Source: Jeotgalicoccus psychrophilus DSM 19085
GTDB taxonomy: Bacteria > Bacillota > Bacilli > Staphylococcales > Salinicoccaceae
Direction of reading: 5' to 3'
Length of the DNA: 64,000 bases
Assembly (NCBI RefSeq): GCF_000425845.1
Contig: NZ_KE384463.1
Span: forward strand, 211,999-275,998
Each line of letters begins with the position of its first letter. The first letter of the stretch is position 1. Positions 57,880 through 64,000 of this stretch are shown in pieces. The translations under genes and the position numbers were made by a program. The notes beneath the pieces are model-generated. The model was not told where the DNA came from, searched no databases, and saw nothing but the letters and a program-made list of their open reading frames with translations.

Positions 57880-59127
57880 ATGGAAGTAAAACCAATAACA
57901 GAAGAAGCATTTAGATTATTTGTACAGACCTATGACGGGCATATGCACTATTTTCATGATGAGCTGTTCTACGATTACATTTCCCGTGTGAATGAAACGC
58001 ATCTGCTCGGGTTATATGATGGCGAAGACTTGGCGGGAGTATCACTCCTCAGTGCGACATCAGTATTGAAGAAATTCAGACTGTTTACGTCTCATACGGG
58101 ACCGCTGATTAATGACTTTACTAATGAGCGTTTGAAGTTCTTCTTAGAAGCCATTGATGCGTATGTCAAGAAGAACGGTGCACTGCAGATGATTCATTCT
58201 CCGTATACTGTCTACCAGATGCGGGATCATGATGGTAATGTGTGTGAGTCGGATGAGCGTAATAACCAGGAAATTGTTTCTATATATGAGAATCTCGGTT
58301 ATAACCATCACGGCTTTACGACAGAACTGATCACTGAAGAGCTGTTGCGTTATCAGGCAGTAATCGATGTCGATAAACCGCTCGATGAGATATTAAAGCA
58401 GATGGATACGACGACTCGTTATAATACACGTCAGACAGAAACAATGCCGCTTGAGTTAAAGCTGCTTGATGAAGACGAGTATGATAAGTTTATCGATATA
58501 TATAAAGAGACAGAAGAACGCATCGGTTTTGACCCGGTGCCGGCGGAGAAAATTAAAAATCTGCTGAATACGCTGAAGGACCGCATGTTTTTAGTGCTGA
58601 CCCATGTGAATGTGGATAATTATCTGGAGCAGCTGCACGCGGAACGTGAAGCGGAACTCGCTAACATTGCAGAGATAGAAGAAAAAACGGCGAACGGTAC
58701 GGCGACGAAGCGCGAGAAAAAACGCGTTAATGAACATAAAGAACAGCTCGCGAGTAAAGATAAGCGGATTGAGAAAATGGAAGAATTCAAAGCGGAATTC
58801 GGCACGGAACTCGATCTGTCAGCGGGCATGTACTATTACAATAACCATGAAATGGTATACCTGTTCAGCGGAAGCTATCCGGAACTGTCGTTCTTTAAAG
58901 GTACGAATTTTGCGACCTGGGAAATGATTAAGAAGGCGCAGGAATTAGGCGTGAAGCGGTTTAACTTCTTCGGCCTGACAGGCGACTTTACTGAAGCGGC
59001 ACAGGACTACGGCGTTTATCGATTCAAGCGCGGCTTCACACCGTATATTGAAGAGCTGCCCGGCACGTTTGATAAAGTATTTAACAAACCGGTGTATGCG
59101 ATAGCGAAGAAACTTGGGAAAATATAA
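57880..59127 (+). CDS. Third FemABX-family aminoacyltransferase (FmhA/FmhB-like)
   Basis: 415 residues. Same fold as the two upstream genes: HYFHDELF, VLKKFRLFTSHTGPL, a coiled arm near 245-300, LFSGSYPELSFFKGTNF and FNFFGLTGDFTEAAQDYGVYRFKRGF. It diverges from FemA and FemB and may add a different residue or be a FemX/FmhA-type enzyme; the sequence does not decide. It begins 24 bp after femB. A terminator and repeat array E follow. Confidence 0.82.
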   Translation: MEVKPITEEAFRLFVQTYDGHMHYFHDELFYDYISRVNETHLLGLYDGEDLAGVSLLSATSVLKKFRLFTSHTGPLINDFTNERLKFFLEAIDAYVKKNGALQMIHSPYTVYQMRDHDGNVCESDERNNQEIVSIYENLGYNHHGFTTELITEELLRYQAVIDVDKPLDEILKQMDTTTRYNTRQTETMPLELKLLDEDEYDKFIDIYKETEERIGFDPVPAEKIKNLLNTLKDRMFLVLTHVNVDNYLEQLHAEREAELANIAEIEEKTANGTATKREKKRVNEHKEQLASKDKRIEKMEEFKAEFGTELDLSAGMYYYNNHEMVYLFSGSYPELSFFKGTNFATWEMIKKAQELGVKRFNFFGLTGDFTEAAQDYGVYRFKRGFTPYIEELPGTFDKVFNKPVYAIAKKLGKI

Positions 59128-59128
59128 A

Positions 59129-59167
59129 CAGGAACAGCCGGCAGAATCCTCTGTCGGCTGTTCTTGC
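59129..59167 (+). terminator. Terminator of the fem operon
   Basis: GAACAGCCG-CAGA pairs with TCTG-CGGCTGTTC, followed by TTGCG. Confidence 0.85.
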
Positions 59168-59178
59168 GTCTTGATAGG

Positions 59179-59495
59179 GTGTTAATCCCGTCATTGTGGA
59201 GGTGACGATGACGAGATAGGGTGTTAATCCCGTCATTGTGGAGGTGACGATGACGGGATAGAGTGTTAATCCCGTCATTGTGAAAGTGACGATGACGAGA
59301 TAGGGTGGTAATCCCGTCATTGTGGAGGTGACGATGACGGGATAGAGTGTTAATCCCGTCATTGTGGAAGCGACGATGACGAGATAGAGTGTTAATTCCG
59401 TCATTATGGAAGTGACGATGACGGGATAAGGTGTCAATCCCGTCACTGTGGAAGTGACGATGACGAGATAGAGTGTTAATTCCGTCATTGTGCTG
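59179..59495. repeat. 42-bp tandem hairpin array E (eight units)
   Basis: Units start at 59179, 59221, 59263, 59305, 59347, 59389, 59431 and 59473, exactly 42 bp apart. Each has ATCCCGTCAT - 13 nt - ATGACG(G/A)GAT, a near-perfect 10-bp inverted repeat, and a GTGTTA spacer. It lies between the convergent fem operon and lactonase gene. Long open frames on the minus strand here are products of the 42-bp period and are not genes. Confidence 0.95.
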
Positions 59496-59502
59496 TATAT
59501 TT

Positions 59503-60513
59503 TTAAATGAAACCAATGAAAATGCCTTCGGGGACTTCGATTTCGCTGTCTAAACGGGTGATTGTGCCATCTTTGTTGATTTTAAATAAAACAAGGTTGT
59601 GTGATTTCTCATGTGCGCAGACGAGATACTGTCCGTCGGGAGTAATGTTAAAATCACGAGGCCAGTTGCCGTTGGATGATTCAATCTGCAGTCTGTTCAA
59701 TGACTTGCCGTTGTCTTTAATTTCAAAGACGGCAATACTGTTGTGTCCGCGGTTCGAGGCGTAAATATATTTACCATTCGGGTGCTTGCGGATTGCTGCT
59801 GCCTGAGAATGCTCAGTGAAATCTTCCGGCAGTAGGGAGTATGTTGCAATCGGGCTGAAGGCACCGTCATTATACTCTGCAGCAATTACTTCGTTTGATA
59901 ACTCCGTTAGAATATACGCGTAATCGCCAGCATCGCTGAATACCAAGTGGCGCGGGCCGCTGCCGGGCGCGACTTTGGACTCTGCCACGACGACGAGACG
60001 TTCTTCTTCTATTGAAAACGTCACAATCTTATCTGCACCTAAATCTACGGCTGCAAAATATTTGCCGTCCGGCGTTTCCGTAACAAAATGCGAGTGCGCG
60101 TGGTCCTGGCGTTCATGCGGGCCATTGCCTTCTACTTGAAAAACATCGAGCCGTTCCACAACAATGCCGCGCTCGTCCATTTTGTATAAACGCAGCTTGC
60201 CTGAATCGTACACGGCATCGAGCATATACTTGCCGTCGGATGACGCGGTTAAATAACAGCCGTTTTCGCCTTCAGGCAGACATTCATCGATGAATTTAAG
60301 CTCGCCATCTGCAATTTCAAATGTTGCAATGCCGGCTGTGTCGCCATCCTGCTTCAGAGAATAGAGTTTATCATCTTGAATATCCAAATACAACGGGCCC
60401 TGGAATTCTTCAATTAAGTCGCCGCCGTTCAATTCTTCAGCTTCCGGATCTAAAGTGAAACGATAAATGCCCTTACTTTTTTTCTGGGTATAAGTGTCAA
60501 TGTATCCAATCAT
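59503..60513 (-). CDS. pgl: Lactonase family protein (6-phosphogluconolactonase type)
   Basis: 336 residues with repeated blades of a seven-bladed beta-propeller (for example DGKYMLDAVYDSGKL, DGKYFAAVDLGADKI, DYAYILTELSN and GKYIYASNRGHNSIAVF). These motifs match the lactonase/YkgB family that hydrolyses 6-phosphogluconolactone in the pentose phosphate pathway. Family members also include other lactonases. AGGAGG lies before ATG 60513. It is a single gene; array E lies at its 3' end. Confidence 0.88.
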   Translation of the reverse strand: MIGYIDTYTQKKSKGIYRFTLDPEAEELNGGDLIEEFQGPLYLDIQDDKLYSLKQDGDTAGIATFEIADGELKFIDECLPEGENGCYLTASSDGKYMLDAVYDSGKLRLYKMDERGIVVERLDVFQVEGNGPHERQDHAHSHFVTETPDGKYFAAVDLGADKIVTFSIEEERLVVVAESKVAPGSGPRHLVFSDAGDYAYILTELSNEVIAAEYNDGAFSPIATYSLLPEDFTEHSQAAAIRKHPNGKYIYASNRGHNSIAVFEIKDNGKSLNRLQIESSNGNWPRDFNITPDGQYLVCAHEKSHNLVLFKINKDGTITRLDSEIEVPEGIFIGFI

Positions 60514-60602
60514 TTAATCTCCTCCTGGTTTTTACTGTATACCCTGAATATGAAATTTGAAAAGGGGTATAATGAAACTGATAAAAGAAGGGGGCGCTGC
60601 AT

Positions 60603-60908
60603 GTGGAAAATAGTGAGCGGATAACGATAGATATTGCAGAATTTCAGAAAGATCCTGAGAATGCTTTTAAAACAGCTGAAAAGGAGCAAAGTGTCGTGCA
60701 CGTAATCGACGGGGATACAGTTGCGGGCGTTCTGATGAGTAAAGCACAGTACGAATTTGCGCGGGATGAAATCGAGTCGCTGTATGATGTGATCGATGAA
60801 CTGACGGTCAATGAGAATTTAGCCAACTCGGATGAGAAGACATTTTCTGTTGATGATGCAGCGTATGAAAAGATAAAAGAATTGCAACTGGATGAAGATT
60901 GGGAATAA
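60603..60908 (+). CDS. Phd/YefM-like antitoxin without a toxin
   Basis: 101 residues from GTG 60603, with AAGGGGG upstream. The first 65 residues resemble the antitoxin DNA-binding fold: TIDIAEFQKDPENAF, VVHVIDGDTVAGVLMSKAQYE. The C-terminus is acidic, as in antitoxins that wrap a toxin. No toxin gene is adjacent: the next features are noncoding and belong to the Fst locus. An orphan regulator is possible. Confidence 0.6.
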   Translation: MENSERITIDIAEFQKDPENAFKTAEKEQSVVHVIDGDTVAGVLMSKAQYEFARDEIESLYDVIDELTVNENLANSDEKTFSVDDAAYEKIKELQLDEDWE

Positions 60909-60934
60909 ATATATTGGTTAATGAAATTATCAGT

Positions 60935-60962
60935 TAAAGTGCTTTGCATGACAACATCACGT
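60935..60962 (+). repeat. Extra direct repeat of the Fst locus
   Basis: TTAAAGTGCT-TGCATGACAACATCAC resembles the RNAII repeat at 61037 and the toxin start complement at 61203 but has no terminator after it. It looks like a decayed third copy. Confidence 0.5.
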
Positions 60963-60996
60963 GAGCTGTTCAACATCTAAATATCATTTGTTTCAT

Positions 60997-61025
60997 TTTA
61001 CAACACTGAAATAGGGTGGTATAAT
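60997..61025 (+). promoter_or_regulatory. RNAII promoter (second Fst locus)
   Basis: TTTACA (60997-61002), 17-bp spacer, TATAAT (61020-61025). Confidence 0.85.
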
Positions 61026-61031
61026 GTACTT

Positions 61032-61099
61032 ATCAATTAAAGTGCTGAACATGAATCACCGAACGCCCAATCTACTGTAATAGATTGGGCGTTTTTTAT
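61032..61099 (+). ncRNA. RNAII antitoxin of the second Fst locus
   Basis: About 68 nt. It holds AAAGTGCTGAACATGAATCACC, complementary in sense to the start region of the toxin message (61203 block), and ends in a terminator AACGCCCAATCTA pairing with TAGATTGGGCGTT plus a T-run. Size and structure match RNAII of pAD1 par, which blocks toxin translation by base pairing. Confidence 0.82.
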
Positions 61100-61120
61100 G
61101 GTGTATTGGCAGTTGTCCAG

Positions 61121-61216
61121 TTACTTATCGTCTTTATTCAGCCAATAACTGAACAATACGATTGTTGTACCGACTGTAATCGGTGCAAGTAATAACTCAA
61201 AAAAAGTGCTTAACAT
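61121..61216 (-). CDS. Fst-family type I toxin peptide (31 aa), second locus
   Basis: MLSTFFELLLAPITVG, then TTIVLFSYWLNKDDK: a hydrophobic helix with the P-x3-G and F-x2-W-L spacing of Fst toxins, and a charged tail. AAGGAGG is eight bases upstream. The leader hairpin CCGTGCA...GCATGG could occlude it. The candidate promoter is an extended TGGTAAAAT on the minus strand near 61279. No SOS box is seen here. The gene lies between the orphan antitoxin and a long noncoding region. Confidence 0.88.
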   Translation of the reverse strand: MLSTFFELLLAPITVGTTIVLFSYWLNKDDK

Positions 61217-61339
61217 GATGTCACCTCCTTCCATGCTAGATGCACGGAAGTGAACTGGACAACCTCTATAATTTTACCATAAATCATACTTGGTACATAT
61301 GTAATAATAGGGTGGATTTATATCTTAATATTAATTGAG

Positions 61340-62048
61340 TGCAATATTCTGACAATTTAGATTGATAAAAATATCGCACCAATTGCAATACATATAATAT
61401 AAGTATTTAACGTAATTTGGATAGAAATTGCCAAATATATACGTATATAAGGATTATCAGGAACTGATTCAGCATGTATTAAAACTCAGCTAAAATATAC
61501 GTAAAAACGTATTTTTAACGTTAAATAAGTAAAATCTATATATAAGCTGAAATCCTGAATTTGATAAAATCAGCCAAATTTAAGGATGATTTTAAGAACT
61601 TAAATGAAGGATTATACGTAGAATAATATTAACTGAGCTCAGAGAGCTTGAGCTGGATGACAGATTGAGCCACAGAGGCGCAGCTGAATGTAAATCTGCA
61701 GCGTGTGAATTGCAATCTGAGACAAATGCACAGAAATTAACCATATAAACACGCAAATAAATTATGTTAAATAAGCATATATAAATACATGAATTTGAAC
61801 GTTTATTTAGTTATACATACTAAAGTTTACATAACATATATTATAGGAAGTTACATGTATTGCCAAATACTGGGTTGTACAGTCACCTATCTGGATGTTT
61901 ATATGTTAAATACAAGTATGATATATAATTCACATACGATATTTATCTTTTATTTTACAGATATCTCTTAATCAGGGCTGCTCCTCGGTAAACTTCAGAA
62001 CATCTCACACCAGGACACGAGATCTTTATCGTTTTATACACGCCCTAT
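61340..62048. other. Long AT-rich noncoding region
   Basis: About 700 bp without a supported gene. It holds several TACGTA elements, a short hairpin ATACGT-AAAA-ACGTAT followed by T5 near 61497-61516, and four copies of GCCAAA. A 60-codon frame at 61789 has no ribosome site and skewed composition. No tRNA or riboswitch was recognised. Confidence 0.4.
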
Positions 62049-62073
62049 GTTTTAAATTTTGCCAAACGGTTAT
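62049..62073 (+). promoter_or_regulatory. Candidate SigB promoter of the YflT-like gene
   Basis: GTTTTA, 13-bp spacer, GGTTAT, close to the GTTTAA-N12-15-GGGTAT consensus of SigB. YflT in Bacillus belongs to the SigB regulon. Confidence 0.5.
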
Positions 62074-62126
62074 ACACATTAATGTGTTCAACTTACTACA
62101 GTAAAATTATTTGGAGGGATATTATT

Positions 62127-62483
62127 ATGGCACCATTTATTAAAGCGTATCATGATGATGACAAGATCCAGGAAGTGATTGAAATTTTAAAATCTAACAA
62201 GGTTGATACTAAAGACATTTACGTTATCACCCACGACGATGATCGTACGAAACGAATTGCGGACAACTCCGGTGCGAATACTATCGGTATGAGTGAACAA
62301 GGTCTTGCTGACGCTGTGAAGACAACGTTCAAGAAAAAAGGCGATGAACTTCGCAATAAATTGCAAAACATCGGTTTTGATGAAAATCAGGCCACCCAGT
62401 ATGAAGCTGAACTCGACAAAGGTGTCGTTTACCTTATCGTTACGGAAGCTTATGGTGTAGATTTAGATACATTGTTAGCTTAA
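62127..62483 (+). CDS. General stress protein 17M / YflT-like
   Basis: 118 residues from ATG 62127, with GGAGG upstream; the in-frame start at 62082 has none. It shows the YflT (heat-induced stress protein) layout: KAYHDDDKIQEVIEILKSNK, DIYVITHDDDRTKRIAD, NTIGMSEQG, and the end VYLIVTEAYGVD. Cytosolic, biochemical role unknown. A SigB-like promoter is 54 bp upstream. A terminator follows. Confidence 0.85.
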   Translation: MAPFIKAYHDDDKIQEVIEILKSNKVDTKDIYVITHDDDRTKRIADNSGANTIGMSEQGLADAVKTTFKKKGDELRNKLQNIGFDENQATQYEAELDKGVVYLIVTEAYGVDLDTLLA

Positions 62484-62500
62484 TTATATAAAAATTAATT

Positions 62501-62540
62501 GAGCTGCGCCCCACTATATTTCGGGACGCAGCTTTTTTTG
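62501..62540 (+). terminator. Intrinsic terminator of the YflT-like gene
   Basis: AGCTGCG-CC pairs with GG-CGCAGCT, followed by a seven-T run. Confidence 0.88.
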
Positions 62541-62662
62541 ATGCTTGCGCCCTGCTGCGTTTGCTGATTAATTAAGATGACAAGCACTCCCTTTCTGCTT
62601 ATAATAAAATTCCGGGTTTACATAATTTCAAAATAATGTAATTTTAAATGGAGGATGAGCAG

Positions 62663-63694
62663 ATGATAATGATTAAGAAGAAAAGTTGGATTATGTCTCT
62701 GATGTTAGCAACTGCCCTATTTTTAACAGCATGCGGCGGTACGACGGAAAGTAAAATTACAGGTATTACGACGGAAAGTAAAATTACAGGTATTTGGAAA
62801 CTGGATGAGGATGAGGAACCTACATTTTTAGAAATTGGTGAGGAACAGATTATCAGCAGGAAACCATCTAACGATGAACCGATGATTGTGAGTTACATAT
62901 TTACGGAAACACAAAATGACAACTTCTTTCTTGAAGCAATCAATCCTGAAGATGGTTCTAAAGTATTTCTGTTAGAAGGATACATGGATGGTAAAGACAG
63001 AATAGCAGTCGTTGACGCTCCGGGAGACCCGGCTGACTTAATCAGAGTTGACGATATGGAAAAAGAGATAGAAGAACATGAAAAGAAAGCAAAAGCTGCT
63101 GAAGAAGAACAAACGAGAATAGATACCGCACAGCGTAAAGAAGAAAAACGGCAGGAAGAACAAGAAAAAGCTGATGAAAAAGCACGTACTGACGAAGAAG
63201 AACGTGAAGAAAATGAGCGTAAAGTTGCAGCTGAAGAGCGTGAAAAAGAAGAATTGGCTGAGACTGAAAAAGAAGATGAAGAGGAAAATGAGAAGTCTGA
63301 AGTTGTTACAGCTGCGGCAACTTCCAAGCCTTCCAATGGAAGTGTAAAAGATGAATATTACCAGAAGGCAAGAAATTTACACGATGAAATGAACTCAGAT
63401 GCAAGTGAGATCTATAGTGAAGGTGGAACTCCAAGTGAAGGGTTTGCTGGCCAATATTATACAGACTGGGACAATATGCTGAACGAGGTATGGAGTTTAC
63501 TGGAAGTGAATATGCCGAGTGATGAATATGAAGTGCTGCTAGCAGAACAATTGGAGTGGATTGAAATGAAAGAACATACTTTTGCAACTGAATATAGCGA
63601 TTTAACAGCAGCGGAAAGAGAGAAAAGATATGCGTATCTCTCTAATGCTACTCAAGAGAGAGCCCGTTATTTGATTGATAATTACTTAGAATAA
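62663..63694 (+). CDS. Lipoprotein with charged coiled coil and LprI-like C-terminus
   Basis: 343 residues from ATG 62663, with GGAGG eight bases upstream. The lipobox ends at Cys24 (LTAC). A duplicated nine-residue block (TTESKITGI) follows. Residues ~125-220 are a highly charged E/K/R coiled coil, then a V-T-A-A-A-T-S linker. The final ~110 residues resemble LprI/DUF1311: WDNMLNEVWSLLE, EQLEWIEMKE and ERARYLIDNYLE. The usual cysteines are absent. Probably membrane-anchored; function unknown. Confidence 0.75.
   Translation: MIMIKKKSWIMSLMLATALFLTACGGTTESKITGITTESKITGIWKLDEDEEPTFLEIGEEQIISRKPSNDEPMIVSYIFTETQNDNFFLEAINPEDGSKVFLLEGYMDGKDRIAVVDAPGDPADLIRVDDMEKEIEEHEKKAKAAEEEQTRIDTAQRKEEKRQEEQEKADEKARTDEEEREENERKVAAEEREKEELAETEKEDEEENEKSEVVTAAATSKPSNGSVKDEYYQKARNLHDEMNSDASEIYSEGGTPSEGFAGQYYTDWDNMLNEVWSLLEVNMPSDEYEVLLAEQLEWIEMKEHTFATEYSDLTAAEREKRYAYLSNATQERARYLIDNYLE
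62741..62794 (+). repeat. 27-bp perfect tandem duplication in coding sequence
   Basis: 62741-62767 is repeated exactly at 62768-62794, adding nine residues just after the lipid-modified cysteine and keeping the frame. Confidence 0.95.
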
Positions 63695-63697
63695 TTT

Positions 63698-63740
63698 AAA
63701 CAGCCATATCCCCTATTTTTATGGACATGGCTGTTTTTAT
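63698..63740 (+). terminator. Terminator of the lipoprotein gene
   Basis: AAACAGCCAT-TCC pairs with GGA-ATGGCTGTTT, then TTATT. Confidence 0.88.
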
Positions 63741-63950
63741 TATTTAGTTTTCGAAATTTATTGTTGTAAAAAGTTAGCTTCATCTACTATTTCTGTTCGT
63801 GAAGTCTTATACGCTAAAATTTTTGCTGAGAATGTCGGAGAAACACAATACGACCTGCAATCTGCAATGAACATCAATCTAGATGTTGATGTGGGATTCA
63901 AGAAAGGTGAAATGGGTAGGGAGATGAGAGCTGTATCCCCTATATTTTGG
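63741..63950 (+). other. Possible gene remnant
   Basis: An open frame without a start reads VLYAKIFAENVGETQYDL then QSAMNINLDVDVGFKKGEM, with coding-like composition, then runs into a hairpin. No ribosome site. Family not recognised. Confidence 0.3.
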
Positions 63951-63979
63951 GTGCGGCTCATTTTGTTGTGAATCCAGCG

Positions 63980-64000
63980 CTCCCGGTTAACAACGGCGTT
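63980..64000. repeat. Start of another D-family hairpin repeat (cut by edge)
   Basis: CCGG-TTAACAACGGCGTT matches the beginning of the unit at 54991. The rest lies outside the window. Confidence 0.65.

Noticed and set aside
59016..59516. 166-codon minus-strand frame with a 14-residue repeat
   Set aside because: It is the translation of the 42-bp repeat array plus the end of the third fem gene, and it has no ribosome binding site.
61789..61971. 60-codon hydrophobic frame
   Set aside because: No ribosome site and AT-driven Y/I/T-rich composition.

Overview
The window is low-to-moderate GC Gram-positive chromosomal DNA, most likely from a member of the Staphylococcaceae outside the genus Staphylococcus (a Jeotgalicoccus-, Salinicoccus- or Nosocomiicoccus-like organism; the genus is an inference). 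Reasons: the order mscL - acnA - plsY - parE - parC - alsT, a T-box-controlled valS followed by folC, a CadC/CadA pair, and a tandem of FemA/FemB-type peptidyltransferases. All CDS use strong AGGAGG-type ribosome binding sites. No tRNA or rRNA was seen.

Layout. 1-17.5 kb is core: the end of an MFS efflux pump, an AbrB-family membrane protein, valS with its T-box, folC, mscL, acnA, plsY, parE-parC, alsT, ktrA. 17.7-28.3 kb is mixed: Nudix hydrolase, a CxxC membrane protein, MFS, DUF1002, DUF1643, LCP protein, a truncated YdcF-like gene, a YeeE/YedE sulfur transporter, an M20 dipeptidase and a TipA-type MerR regulator. 28.5-33.4 kb is a compact four-gene operon of unknown function: a Ycf46-like AAA+ ATPase, two unrecognised proteins, and a coiled-coil protein with a long Gly/Ala-rich hydrophobic segment. 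33.4-46 kb is an accessory, partly AT-rich zone: gene remnants, a DUF6602/PD-(D/E)XK-like protein, a frameshifted HNH-like protein, a group II intron 3' scar, a HEPN-like gene pair, a second copy of the M20 dipeptidase block, a decayed antitoxin, a par/Fst type I toxin-antitoxin locus and an SOS-controlled Y-family polymerase. 46-64 kb holds a DUF4767 lipoprotein, acetoin reductase, GMC oxidoreductase, cytochrome c, cadC-cadA, a HigBA-like pair, a SatD-like regulator, three fem genes, a lactonase, a second Fst locus, a YflT-type stress protein and an LprI-like lipoprotein.

Two signals stand out. (1) Five intergenic arrays at 432, 6150, 9862, 54983 and 59179 have unrelated sequences but the same architecture: hairpin-forming units repeated with an exact period of 41 bp (42 bp in the last), mostly between convergent genes. 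Single units of one family also sit at 337 and at the right edge. (2) A type I Fst toxin gene (43068-42973, minus) has an SOS (LexA) box overlapping its promoter and shares the upstream region with a LexA-controlled Y-family polymerase, which suggests a damage-induced small membrane toxin like TisB but of the Fst family. The AAA+ operon is the best candidate for an undescribed multi-protein system.
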